From assembly GCA_025998755.1 (NCBI GenBank), contig AP024674.1:2124162-2188161 (forward strand): 64,000 nucleotides of DNA. Reading direction: 5' to 3'. Below the pieces are notes generated by a model. That model did not search any database and was not told the DNA's origin. It saw only the letters and a list, made by a program, of their open reading frames with translations. The number at the start of each line of letters is the position of its first letter. Position 1 is the stretch's first letter. Source of the stretch: Armatimonadota bacterium (lineage in GTDB: Bacteria; Armatimonadota; UBA5829; DSUL01). The position numbers and the translations under genes were made by a program. Positions 53,444-61,131 of this stretch are shown here, one piece after another.

Positions 53444-53779
53444 ATGGCAGGACCAGCCACAGCCCTTGAGCACCTGGCACGCCTCGCTGCGAAGGGTCTG
53501 CCGCGGCAGGGCGAAGCTGACGCGCTCGCCCAGTAGATCGAGCAGGCAATGGAGGAGATCTTTGGGGAGCGCTACCGCAAGGACACTCACTGGCTCACAC
53601 GGGTGCGCTACATGGAAGGCGACAGCAATGTGCCGTTTGCCGGCTTCGTGCATCCGGAGAGCCCTACCGAGCACGCATCCCGGATCTCCTCTTCCGCCTC
53701 CTCCGCGCTGAGACAAGAGACCCCCTGCACGACCATCTCACCGAACACCTTCCCGTTGGACGCGTCGCGGTACCTGTAG
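53444..53779 (+). pseudogene. Small gene remnant broken by an in-frame TAG
   Basis: After GGAGGGAGGA, the ATG at 53444 opens 30 codons (MAGPATALEHLARLAAKGLP, RQGEADALAQ) and then meets TAG at 53534. The same frame continues at once as IEQAMEEIFGERYRKDTHWL, TRVRYMEGDSNVPFAGFVHP with protein-like composition and then becomes serine-rich. The most likely reading is a gene broken by a nonsense mutation and a later 3' rearrangement. I recognise no family. Confidence 0.5.
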
Positions 53780-54266
53780 CTGAAGCAGACATCTCGGGCC
53801 ATCGGCTTCCGCAGGGAGCTTGATGCCGATTACCTGGACATCGTCCTGATCCACTGCGTAACGGAACCGAAGTGGACCGCCGACCCCCGTCCGATGATGG
53901 ACGTCCTGGAGGAGGCACGCCAGAAGGTGTCATCCGCGGCCGCACGATCGCCACCCATGACCTGGAGACCCTGCGGCCCGCGTACGGCTATGACAGGGTG
54001 CAGGCCGTGTTTGCCCGGATCAATCCGGAGGGGGCGGTGATGGACGGAACGGCTGCCGACGTTGTCCCGGCTCCCGGAAGAATCCACGCTGCCCGCAAGG
54101 GGTCGTGGGGATGAAGATCGTGGGCGAGGAGCGGATCTCAGAGAAGCGCAAGGCGCCGCTCAGGTTCGTCCTGGAACTGGACTGCGTGGAAGCCACAGTT
54201 ATCGGCTTCGAGTCCCCGGAGCAGATTGACGAGATCATCAAGCCGGGGAACAGGGCTCTGGCCTGA
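53780..54266 (+). pseudogene. Decayed aldo/keto reductase, middle to C-terminus
   Basis: Three pieces in three frames make one protein. Frame one has LDADYLDIVLIHCVTEPKWT and PMMDVLEEARQK; frame two, from ~53925, has GVIRGRTIATHDLETLRPAY, VFARINPEGAVMDG and VVPAPGRIHAARKG; frame three, from ~54105, has MKIVGEERISEKRKAPLRFV and LELDCVEATVIGFESPEQID. Together they are the second half of an aldo/keto reductase of the type that often follows Tat-exported oxidoreductases. Each join looks like one missing G within a G-run. The N-terminal third, with the catalytic Tyr, is missing. Confidence 0.75.
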
Positions 54267-54296
54267 GGGAGAACGGGACCAGGCGGCGAACTGCCG

Positions 54297-54389
54297 CGGT
54301 TGAGCCATCCGGCGCAGCCGGACGAGTCGAAACAGCATGCCTGCGTTCCCGGTCTCCATTCGCGCCCCTTGCAGCGCACCACGCGACCA
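54297..54389. repeat. Dispersed palindromic repeat, copy 3 (diverged)
   Basis: It reads GGTTGAGCCATCCGGC, then GCAGCCGGACGAGTCGAAAC, then GGTCTCCATTCGCGCCCC and GCGCACCACGCGACCAGCG, following the order of copies 1 and 2 (20593-20689; complement of 63305-63409) at roughly 75-80 percent by eye. It lies just past the decayed aldo/keto reductase. Confidence 0.65.
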
Positions 54390-54439
54390 GCGTCTTGCGA
54401 AATCCGCTGCCCCTGATTGAGTGCCAATCCGTGGGAGCC

Positions 54440-55756
54440 TCAGCCCTTCAGGCCGGTGAGGGTGATGCCCTGGATGAAATACCGCTGCGTGAAGAAGAAC
54501 ACCAGCAGGACGGGGAGCATCATCATTGTGGCGGCCGCCATCAACAGTCCCTGCTCAGCCCCGTGCATCCCCTGGAATAGATACAGGGCATAGGAAAGAG
54601 GCATCTTCTGGGGCGAGTTGATGTAGATCAGCGGGCCCATGAAGTTGTTCCAGCTCCCCATGAAGGCCATTATGGTCACCGCGGCCAGCGCGGGTTTCAC
54701 CAGCGGCAGCATGATCCGCCAGTAAGTGGTGAACGGATTGCAGCCGTCTATCTTGGCGGCTTCTTCCAGCTCCATCGGGATGGTCATGAAGAACTGGCGC
54801 AGCAGGAAGATGTGAAAAGCACTGCCCAGAAACGCCGGAGCCCAGAGAGGCCGTAGCGTGTCCACCCATCCCAGCCAGCGGAATATCAGGAAAACCGGGA
54901 GCATCGTCACCGCGGCGGGCAGCATCATGGTGGCCAGCAGCACCACGAAGAACACCTCACGGCCCGGCCACCGCAACCGCGAGAACGCGTAGGCCGCCAG
55001 CGAACTGCTGAGCAGCAGCCCGATGATGGAGAGAACCGTCACATAAACCGTGTTCCACAGCGGAACCAGCCCTCTGTGGTATTCCGCGGGCAGGTACTCC
55101 AGCGCCTCGGCGTAGTTCTCCCAGCGGGGGCGGAAGTAGCGGATCTCGCTGAGATCGGAGACAGGCACTTCGATGGCGCGGGACGGGTCCTGGACGTCCA
55201 GGGGCAGCACCCGCGCCCGGTCCCCGGGCAGCTCCTCCAGAATGCGCACGCGCTCAGAGGTTTCTCCCCGCCGCAACTCAAAGACCTTCACCTCTTCATC
55301 GCCCACGAACACAGTCAGCGCCTTGGTGGGGATGAACGTCGGCGGGAAGGCCTTCATCTGATCATCGAACTTGAGCGATGTGGAGACCAGCCACAGGAAG
55401 GGCAGGATGAACACCGCCGACCCGCCGGCAAGCGCCAGGTGCAGCCAGCTCTGCCGATTGATCTCGGCCCACCGCTTGCGCGTTTTCCAGTCTCCGTCCG
55501 TCGGCGGCTGCAAAACGGCGCTCAGCCGGAACCAGACAACCCAAACCAGCGAAGCGGCCAGCAGTCCGCCCGGGGCAGGCAGGGTCCTGAGAAGCACTGC
55601 AGCCATCGCCAGCGCGGGCAGCAAGCCAATCGCCAGGCGCACCTTCAGGCCTGCGCTCCAGACCCATCCGGCAAAAGCCATGGCACGCTGGGCGGCGGCA
55701 GCAGCCGCCACCAGGGCGATCATCCAGTAAAGGGCAAGCAGCAGCTCACCTTTCAC
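54440..55756 (-). CDS. Sugar ABC permease, MalG type, with a large extracytoplasmic insertion
   Basis: A 438-residue permease. The C-terminal half is a standard MalG/UgpE permease with EAA motif (EEAAKIDGCNPFTTYWRIML, 331-350) that contacts the ATPase. It differs from the family in two ways. Residues 1-85 add two or three extra helices. Residues ~130-230, between the first two core helices, form a hydrophilic insert (TVFVGDEEVKVFELRRGETS, ERVRILEELPGDRARVLPLD) where MalG has a short loop. The paralogue at 61132 has a similar insert. It probably pairs with the permease at 56551, with RNase HI and a small gene between them. Confidence 0.9.
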   Translation of the reverse strand: MKGELLLALYWMIALVAAAAAAQRAMAFAGWVWSAGLKVRLAIGLLPALAMAAVLLRTLPAPGGLLAASLVWVVWFRLSAVLQPPTDGDWKTRKRWAEINRQSWLHLALAGGSAVFILPFLWLVSTSLKFDDQMKAFPPTFIPTKALTVFVGDEEVKVFELRRGETSERVRILEELPGDRARVLPLDVQDPSRAIEVPVSDLSEIRYFRPRWENYAEALEYLPAEYHRGLVPLWNTVYVTVLSIIGLLLSSSLAAYAFSRLRWPGREVFFVVLLATMMLPAAVTMLPVFLIFRWLGWVDTLRPLWAPAFLGSAFHIFLLRQFFMTIPMELEEAAKIDGCNPFTTYWRIMLPLVKPALAAVTIMAFMGSWNNFMGPLIYINSPQKMPLSYALYLFQGMHGAEQGLLMAAATMMMLPVLLVFFFTQRYFIQGITLTGLKG

Positions 55757-55763
55757 TTCGGTC

Positions 55764-56273
55764 TCATCCCTCCCCCGCTTCGTCGGGCCTGTAGCCCGGA
55801 TCTTCCGGCAGATCAGGGCGTCGGGCGGCCTCCACCGCCAAACGGTCGCATAGCTCGTTTTCCTCGTCTCCGTAGTGGCCCCTTAGCCAGCGGAATTCCA
55901 CCCTGTGCCGCTCACACAGTTTCAAGAGCTCCTCCCATAGATCCGGATTGAGCGCCCGTTCATTGCCGGACTTGCGCCATCCCTTCTCGCGCCACCGCCT
56001 CGCCCAGCCCTTCGTCATGGCGTCGACGACGTAGCGCGAGTCACTGTAGAGAATCACGTCGGAGGGGTTCCGGATGCGCTTCAGCGCCTCGATGCAGGCC
56101 ATCAGCTCCATCCGGTTGTTGGTGGTGCGGCGGTATCCTCCCGAAACCTCCTTGCGGTGCGCTCCGCATTTGAGCACGGCGGCATAGCCTCCCGGACCTG
56201 GGTTCCCGGAGCAGGCGCCGTCGGTATAGATGGTGACAGGCGCGCGGCCTGAGCCGGAGCGTCCCGCCGTCAT
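55764..56273 (-). CDS. rnhA: Ribonuclease HI
   Basis: A 169-residue RNase HI that cuts the RNA strand of RNA-DNA hybrids. The catalytic D-E-D-D set is D18 ([20 protein letters not shown]), E56 ([12 protein letters not shown]), D78 ([12 protein letters not shown]) and D143 ([12 protein letters not shown]), with the helper histidine in WLRGHYG. The C-terminus is short. It begins within the stop of a 94-residue gene and lies seven bases before the MalG-type permease. Such a position inside a sugar transporter operon is unusual. Confidence 0.95.
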   Translation of the reverse strand: MTAGRSGSGRAPVTIYTDGACSGNPGPGGYAAVLKCGAHRKEVSGGYRRTTNNRMELMACIEALKRIRNPSDVILYSDSRYVVDAMTKGWARRWREKGWRKSGNERALNPDLWEELLKLCERHRVEFRWLRGHYGDEENELCDRLAVEAARRPDLPEDPGYRPDEAGEG

Positions 56274-56554
56274 CGCACAGAGCCCTCTTCATGCAGTATT
56301 CCAGCACTGTGCGCAGTGGGAGCCTGCAAGTCGGCGCGTCTTCCCTGCCGTGTCACAACTAACCACCGACCCGCTTCTCCTGCCTGCAGGATGCGCTTGA
56401 AGTCTTGGCCGAGGTCCCCACGGCCGGACACAATGCTCCCGGCGGCCGGGTAGTGTTCTCCCTGCAGACCCACAGCAAGGCCAAGGGTGCAGTCAAGAGC
56501 GACATCGCTTGCGAGCCCGTCCGTGACGCCACCCAACGCTGCCCTCCCGCTCAT
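56270..56554 (-). CDS. 94-residue protein of unknown function
   Basis: The frame [20 protein letters not shown] continues with [40 protein letters not shown] and [17 protein letters not shown]. It overlaps both neighbours by four bases (ATGA at each end), which favours a real, coupled gene. No family is recognised. It precedes rnhA. Confidence 0.5.
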   Translation of the reverse strand: MSGRAALGGVTDGLASDVALDCTLGLAVGLQGEHYPAAGSIVSGRGDLGQDFKRILQAGEAGRWLVVTRQGRRADLQAPTAHSAGILHEEGSVR

Positions 56555-57891
56555 CTCCGCTCTCCTTCATAGTGCACCCACCGTGGAGCAAGGCGCAGTT
56601 GAGCCAGGGTAAGCACCAGCACGATCAGGAACATGACCCACGCGATCGCCGAAGCGTAGCCCATGTTGAAGTAGCGGAACGCGTTGTCGAACAGATACAG
56701 CACCGGCACCCGCGTAGCGTTCACCGGACCCCCGCCCGTCATGATGTAGACGTTCTCGAACGTCTGCAGCGCGCCGATGGTCCCCATAATGAGATTGAAG
56801 AAGATATAAGGCGTCAGCATCGGCAATGTCACGTGCCGGAACTGCTGCAACGGTGATGCCCCGTCCAGCTCCGCCGCTTCATACAAATGCTGCGGGACCC
56901 CCTGAAGCCCGGCCAGCCACAGGATCATCCCGCCTCCCGCTCCCCAAAGCCCCATCAGGATCAGCGCAGGTTTGGCCCACTGCTCGCTTGCCAGCCAGTT
57001 GGGAGGATCAATGCCGGACCAGCTTGTCAGAAGCATCCTCCACGCGGCGTTCAACAACCCGGCGTCCGGGTTGAGGATCCAGATCCAGAGGATGCTGCTG
57101 GCCACGATGGGAACGATCGAAGGCAGGTAGTAAATGGTCCGGTAGTAGTGCATCCCGCGGACGCTGGCGTTCAGCAGCATGGCGATGGCCAGGCCTGTGG
57201 CTATACCGAGCGGAATGCCGAACGCCGCCAGATAGGCCGCGTTGTACAGCGTCTTGGAGAATATCGGCCAGTCCTCCGTAAACAGCATCCGGAAGTTCTC
57301 CAGGCCCACCCACCGCGGCGGATGCAGCACGTCGTAATGACAGAAACTGAAGATGACGGATGCCAGAAACGGGCCCGCAGTGAACACCACTAGTCCCAAC
57401 AGCCAGGGAGAGGCGAACAGGTATCCCCACATTGCCTCGCCGCGCATCAGCCGGCCTACCGGTCCGGACCGCCGCGACAGAATCGCCGCGACGGCCGCCA
57501 GCGCGGCCAGAGCAAGCGCCAGAATGGCCATCGGCACAGCCAGAGGAATGACCGGGTAACGCTCCCGGGTGAACGTGCGGTCCAGCTCGGCCTGAACCCG
57601 CCGGGTGCCCGCCGCCAGAGCCTCCTTGGCTGTCATCTTGTGGCGAGTGGCGTTCTCGAAGGCGATGACGTGTTCATCCCAGAGAAGCTGGCCGACGTGC
57701 GTAACCGGCCGGAACCGTGCATAGGGCATCAGGCTTTGGAACAGACGCAGAGGCTCCCGGAACTTCGGGTAGCGGTCGGCATAGACGGCGTAGACCGCCT
57801 CGTTCACCCGCATGTTGGCGCTGAGGCGAGGCACGAACATCCGGCCTTTGGAGCGGTTGTACTCCTCCTGCGCCCTGCAGCCGATCAGCAT
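56551..57891 (-). CDS. Sugar ABC permease (MalF type) fused to the C-terminus of a solute-binding protein
   Basis: A 446-residue frame. Residues ~1-105 (VPRLSANMRVNEAVYAVYAD, RPVTHVGQLLWDEHVIAFEN, AKEALAAGTRRVQAELDRTF) are the C-terminal end of a type 1 sugar-binding protein, not permease. An extra hydrophobic helix (VPMAILALALAALAAVAAIL) then joins to a MalF/UgpA permease from ~150 on, with EAA-type motif YEAAELDGASPLQQFRHVTL. The upstream binding-protein gene stops at an amber codon 12 bases before this ATG in the same frame, so the two were one polypeptide. Near the ATG is GGAGG with only two bases of spacing, so restart translation here is doubtful. Confidence 0.8.
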   Translation of the reverse strand: MLIGCRAQEEYNRSKGRMFVPRLSANMRVNEAVYAVYADRYPKFREPLRLFQSLMPYARFRPVTHVGQLLWDEHVIAFENATRHKMTAKEALAAGTRRVQAELDRTFTRERYPVIPLAVPMAILALALAALAAVAAILSRRSGPVGRLMRGEAMWGYLFASPWLLGLVVFTAGPFLASVIFSFCHYDVLHPPRWVGLENFRMLFTEDWPIFSKTLYNAAYLAAFGIPLGIATGLAIAMLLNASVRGMHYYRTIYYLPSIVPIVASSILWIWILNPDAGLLNAAWRMLLTSWSGIDPPNWLASEQWAKPALILMGLWGAGGGMILWLAGLQGVPQHLYEAAELDGASPLQQFRHVTLPMLTPYIFFNLIMGTIGALQTFENVYIMTGGGPVNATRVPVLYLFDNAFRYFNMGYASAIAWVMFLIVLVLTLAQLRLAPRWVHYEGERR

Positions 57892-57903
57892 CGCCTCCGG
57901 CGA

Positions 57904-59001
57904 CTACATCCACTTAATGAACTCCCAGGCCAGCTCCACACGCTCTTCCGGCACGCCTCTGGGGATGGCCCAGGAAAACCCGCCGGCCCAAGTGATGAAC
58001 CTGGGTTGTCCCTTGAAGCGGCCTTCCTGGCGCAAGCGCGCCGCGGGAACGGGGGCCGGAGCCACCCCGAAATCCATATCGGGGGCAAAGCGCGCCAGCG
58101 ACTGCAGAAACCAGTCGCCATCTATCTTCATCGCCACCCGCCCGATGATGAACGGGTCCATCTCTGGAGGGAGCGCGGAGAAGCCCCGCTGATAGGCATC
58201 CAGCTTCTCGGCGCCTTTCAGCGCATCGTACACGCTGGTCATATACTCCAGCGCTTCCACCGTGTACGGGTTGTCCATGGTGCAGGTGCGCCCGTCCGGA
58301 CTCATGAACTCCCCGCCGTTCTGCCAGGAGTACAGGTACAGCCAGCTGTTGCCGAAGTTGGGAATGAAGCCCGCCCTCGCGAACGTCCCGTCCGGATTGT
58401 ACTTCGTGAGCCTGACGGCATACTCCCGCAGCTCTTCCCACGTCCGAGGAGGGCGGTCAGGGTCCAGCCCCGCCTCCCGGAACGCCTTGCGGTTGTAGTA
58501 CAGGGCGCGATCGTCCGTATTGGAAGGGATTGCGTATACCTTGCCGCGGTAAGTGGCTTCCTTCCACGTGGCCGGGTAGTAGTCCTCCGGGCGCACGCCG
58601 TAAGGCTTGTCCCGGTCCCGCTCGATGAGATCGTTCAGAGGCCGGAAAGTGTCGCGGCTGGCCCAGTCGCCGATAGTGAACCGGTCCTGATGCACCACGT
58701 CCGGCGGGGATTTGCCGACGATGGCGGTCATCAGCTTCTGCGGGTTCATCCCGCCCGCGCCCATGCTCAGCATGCTGACGCGCACGCCCGGGTGCCGCCG
58801 TTCGAACTCGCGGACACGGGCCTCCTCGATCCTGGTCTCTTCGGAGAGTTGCACCCCCCAGACCACCAGCGTGACGCGATGGTCCCGCTCGCGCGCGCAC
58901 CCCGACGCAAGCAGCGCCACGGACGCGCAGACAATCGCCAGGAGCACTCTCACGCGGTAGCGGCCCCCACTTTCTGCCAAACACGCGGACACACGATGCA
59001 T
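57904..59001 (-). CDS. Sugar ABC solute-binding lipoprotein, ended early by an amber codon
   Basis: A 365-residue frame from ATG 59001. The lipoprotein signal ends LLASGC (C35). The body is an extracellular solute-binding protein family 1 (RVTLVVWGVQLSEETRIEEA, PDVVHQDRFTIGDWASRDTF, YPATWKEATYRGKVYAIPSN, TDDRALYYNRKAFREAGLDP). It breaks at AWEFIKWM followed by TAG (57904-57906). The family would continue with SPEA and the ~110 residues that are found in frame just after the TAG, at the front of the MalF-type permease gene. Without them the protein lacks its last helices. Read through, the whole fusion would be 816 codons. Confidence 0.82.
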   Translation of the reverse strand: MHRVSACLAESGGRYRVRVLLAIVCASVALLASGCARERDHRVTLVVWGVQLSEETRIEEARVREFERRHPGVRVSMLSMGAGGMNPQKLMTAIVGKSPPDVVHQDRFTIGDWASRDTFRPLNDLIERDRDKPYGVRPEDYYPATWKEATYRGKVYAIPSNTDDRALYYNRKAFREAGLDPDRPPRTWEELREYAVRLTKYNPDGTFARAGFIPNFGNSWLYLYSWQNGGEFMSPDGRTCTMDNPYTVEALEYMTSVYDALKGAEKLDAYQRGFSALPPEMDPFIIGRVAMKIDGDWFLQSLARFAPDMDFGVAPAPVPAARLRQEGRFKGQPRFITWAGGFSWAIPRGVPEERVELAWEFIKWM

Positions 59002-59010
59002 TGCCGCATC

Positions 59011-59040
59011 ATAATAGCGGAGGCGCCCCCCGCTGTTCAA
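59011..59040 (-). promoter_or_regulatory. Promoter of the solute-binding protein gene
   Basis: On the minus strand, TTGAAC (complement of 59035-59040), 18-base spacer and TATTAT (complement of 59011-59016). Transcription would start two to four bases before ATG 59001, giving an almost leaderless mRNA and supporting that start. The -35 lies inside the end of the upstream Arc-like gene. Confidence 0.55.
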
Positions 59041-59234
59041 CCCTCCTTTTCATCCCCCTGTTGTGGACCGGCTCCCGCACGCCTGCCACGCAGCCTCCCA
59101 CGCCGCAACAGCGCATCGCGTAGCAGGTATTCGATCTGCGCGTTCACACTGCGGAGTTCGTCCGAAGCCATCCGCTGGATCTCCTCGAACACTTCAGGAC
59201 TCAGACGAAGCAGGAATGTCTTTCTCTCCGGCAT
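59037..59234 (-). CDS. Arc-like ribbon-helix-helix DNA-binding protein
   Basis: A 65-residue protein. PERKTFLLRLSPEVFEEIQR is the ribbon and first helix, and SVNAQIEYLLRDALLRRG is the second helix, of the Arc/MetJ ribbon-helix-helix fold that binds DNA as a dimer. The tail is basic. It lies nine bases after the SPFH gene; a small Arc-like gene directly after an SPFH/Band-7 gene is a pairing seen in many bacteria, its role unresolved. Confidence 0.85.
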   Translation of the reverse strand: MPERKTFLLRLSPEVFEEIQRMASDELRSVNAQIEYLLRDALLRRGRLRGRRAGAGPQQGDEKEG

Positions 59235-59243
59235 CCGACTATG

Positions 59244-60104
59244 CTACTGATAGAGAGTCCCCGTGTTCAGCACCGGCTGGGCTGCATGCTCGCTGCAGAG
59301 CACCACCAGCAGGTTGGAAACCATGGCCGCCTTGCGCTCCTCATCCAGATGGAGCTTCTCGTATTTCTCCAGCTTGTCCAGAGCCATCTCCACCATCCCG
59401 ACAGCTCCGTCCACGATCTTCTGCCGCGCAGCGATGATGGCAGCGGCCTGCTGCCGGCGCAGCATGGCCCCGGCGATCTCCTGAGCGTAGGCCAGATGAG
59501 TCAGGCGCGCCTCCATCACCTCGACCCCTGCCAGGGCCAGCCGCTCCTGCAACTCCTTCTGAAGATCTTGCGAGACCTCTTCGGCGTTGCGCCGCAGCGA
59601 GACGGTCTCATCCTCGGCGTCGTAGGGGTAGGAGGAGGCCAGGTGCCTGACGGCGCTTTCGCTCTGGGTGTGGACGTACTGCTCGTAGTTGTCCACTTCG
59701 AAGCTGGCCCGGTAGGTGTCGCGCACCCGCCAGACCACCACCGCAGCGATCTCGACGGGGTTGCCGGCCAGGTCGTTGACCTTCAGCTTCTCGCCGTTCA
59801 GCGTGCGCGCCCGGAGTGAGACGGAACGCTTGATGAAGAACGGATTCGCCCACCAGAAGCCGCTGGATTTCACCGTGCCGGAGTAGCTGCCGAACAGCAG
59901 CAACACCTTGCTGCCATTGGGCTCCACAATGAAGAACCCACCGGCCAAAAGCGAGAAGACCAGCAGCAGGATAATGGCGGGGACAGGTGACGCGGCCGCG
60001 CGGCTCCCCAGGACGAAAAGGTAAATGGTAGCGGCCAGCACAGCCAGGGTCACGGCCAGCATCAGCCAGCCGCTCAAAGCTTGATACTCTTTTTCCTCAG
60101 TCAT
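59244..60104 (-). CDS. SPFH/Band-7 domain membrane protein
   Basis: A 286-residue protein. Two N-terminal transmembrane helices ([39 protein letters not shown]) precede the SPFH domain: [81 protein letters not shown] coiled-coil C-terminus follows. SPFH proteins assemble cage-like or raft-like membrane platforms that control proteases or membrane fluidity. No NfeD gene is nearby. It is divergent from the next ABC permease. Confidence 0.92.
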   Translation of the reverse strand: MTEEKEYQALSGWLMLAVTLAVLAATIYLFVLGSRAAASPVPAIILLLVFSLLAGGFFIVEPNGSKVLLLFGSYSGTVKSSGFWWANPFFIKRSVSLRARTLNGEKLKVNDLAGNPVEIAAVVVWRVRDTYRASFEVDNYEQYVHTQSESAVRHLASSYPYDAEDETVSLRRNAEEVSQDLQKELQERLALAGVEVMEARLTHLAYAQEIAGAMLRRQQAAAIIAARQKIVDGAVGMVEMALDKLEKYEKLHLDEERKAAMVSNLLVVLCSEHAAQPVLNTGTLYQ

Positions 60105-60180
60105 TCCGTAAAGCCCCTTCCGCGGTTAAGTTAGCGTCATGATATCACTTTAATATCTGTCCGTCCACACAGGCTGCCTC

Positions 60181-60209
60181 TTGCATTCCGCGCGCTGATT
60201 TGCGACAAT
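60181..60209 (+). promoter_or_regulatory. Weak promoter candidate for the second ABC permease pair
   Basis: TTGCAT (60181-60186), 17-base spacer and GACAAT (60204-60209). The -35 matches only three positions. Transcription would start near the ATG at 60216, another leaderless arrangement. Confidence 0.3.
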
Positions 60210-60215
60210 ACGGCG

Positions 60216-61124
60216 ATGCGGCGAAGCTCCACCCTGCTGAGACGGGAAGCCCTGGACGGCTTCCTGTTCATATCGCCCTGGATCATCGGGTTCCTTCTGT
60301 TCACCCTGGGCCCGATGGCTTATTCGCTGTACGCGTCCTTCTGCGACTGGGACATGCTCCATCCGCCGCGCTGGGTGGGGCTGACCAACTACCGGCAGAT
60401 GTTCACCGACGACTTCCGCTTCGCGAAGTCGCTGGGTGTCACGCTGAAGTATTCGGCCATGGCGCTTCCGCTCGGCGTGGTGACGTCGCTGGGCATCGCC
60501 ATCCTGCTGAACCAGAAGGTGAAGGGGCTCACCTTCTTCCGCGCCATCTACTACATCCCTGCCATCCTTCCTGGAGTGGCCGTGGCCATGCTCTGGAAGT
60601 GGATCTTCAATCCGGAGTCCGGGGTCATCAACCTGCTGCTGGGGCGGCTGGGCATCAATGGCCCCGGCTGGTTCACGGACCCGGCCTGGGCGGTGCCAGC
60701 TCTGGTCATCATGAGCCTGTGGGGAGCGGGGGCGGGGATGATCATCTATCTGGCCGGTCTGCAGAGCGTGCCCACGCAGCTCTACGAGGCTGCGGAGATT
60801 GACGGCGCCGGGGCGTGGATGAAGTTCCGCAGCGTCACTCTTCCGATGATCAGCCCTACCATATTTTTCAACGTGGTGATGGGCATCATCGGCAGCTTCC
60901 AGGTGTTCACCAGCGCATTCGTCATTACGGGAGGGGCGGGAAGCCCGGCCTACAGCACGCTGTTTTATGTGCTGTACCTGTATCAGAAAGCCTTCAACTA
61001 CTTCGCCATGGGCTATGCCTGCGCGCTGGCCTGGGTGCTGTTCCTCATCATTCTGACCCTGACGCTGATCGTGTTCTGGAGCGGGAAGCACTGGGTCTAC
61101 TACGAAGCGGAGCGGAAGGGTTGA
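60216..61124 (+). CDS. Sugar ABC permease, MalF/UgpA type
   Basis: A 302-residue, six-helix permease. DGFLFISPWIIGFLLFTLGP at helix 1, HPPRWVGLTNYRQMF after it, and the EAA loop LYEAAEIDGAGAWMKFRSVT are typical of MalF/UgpA. It is closely related to the permease half of the fusion gene at 56551 (LHPPRWVGLENFRML is nearly the same text). It forms a pair with the MalG-type gene seven bases downstream. No binding protein or ATPase gene is attached, so those must be encoded elsewhere. Confidence 0.93.
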   Translation: MRRSSTLLRREALDGFLFISPWIIGFLLFTLGPMAYSLYASFCDWDMLHPPRWVGLTNYRQMFTDDFRFAKSLGVTLKYSAMALPLGVVTSLGIAILLNQKVKGLTFFRAIYYIPAILPGVAVAMLWKWIFNPESGVINLLLGRLGINGPGWFTDPAWAVPALVIMSLWGAGAGMIIYLAGLQSVPTQLYEAAEIDGAGAWMKFRSVTLPMISPTIFFNVVMGIIGSFQVFTSAFVITGGAGSPAYSTLFYVLYLYQKAFNYFAMGYACALAWVLFLIILTLTLIVFWSGKHWVYYEAERKG

Positions 61125-61131
61125 CGCTCCG

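Noticed and set aside
53608-53802. Minus-strand 64-residue frame (MARDVCFSYRYRDASNGKVF)
   Set aside because: Somewhat protein-like and vaguely HicB-like, but it overlaps two plus-strand remnants and has no clear ribosome-binding site; too weak to call.
54111-54266. 51-residue small gene starting MKIVGEERISEK
   Set aside because: It is the C-terminus of the decayed aldo/keto reductase, whose earlier parts lie upstream in other frames.
53534-57906. TAG recoded as a sense codon in this genome
   Set aside because: Two in-frame TAGs suggested it, but TAG also ends intact genes at 553, 40020 and 63242, so it is a normal stop here.
57640-59250. 536-codon plus-strand frame opposite the solute-binding protein
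   Set aside because: The minus strand encodes a recognisable lipoprotein; the plus frame has shadow-type composition.
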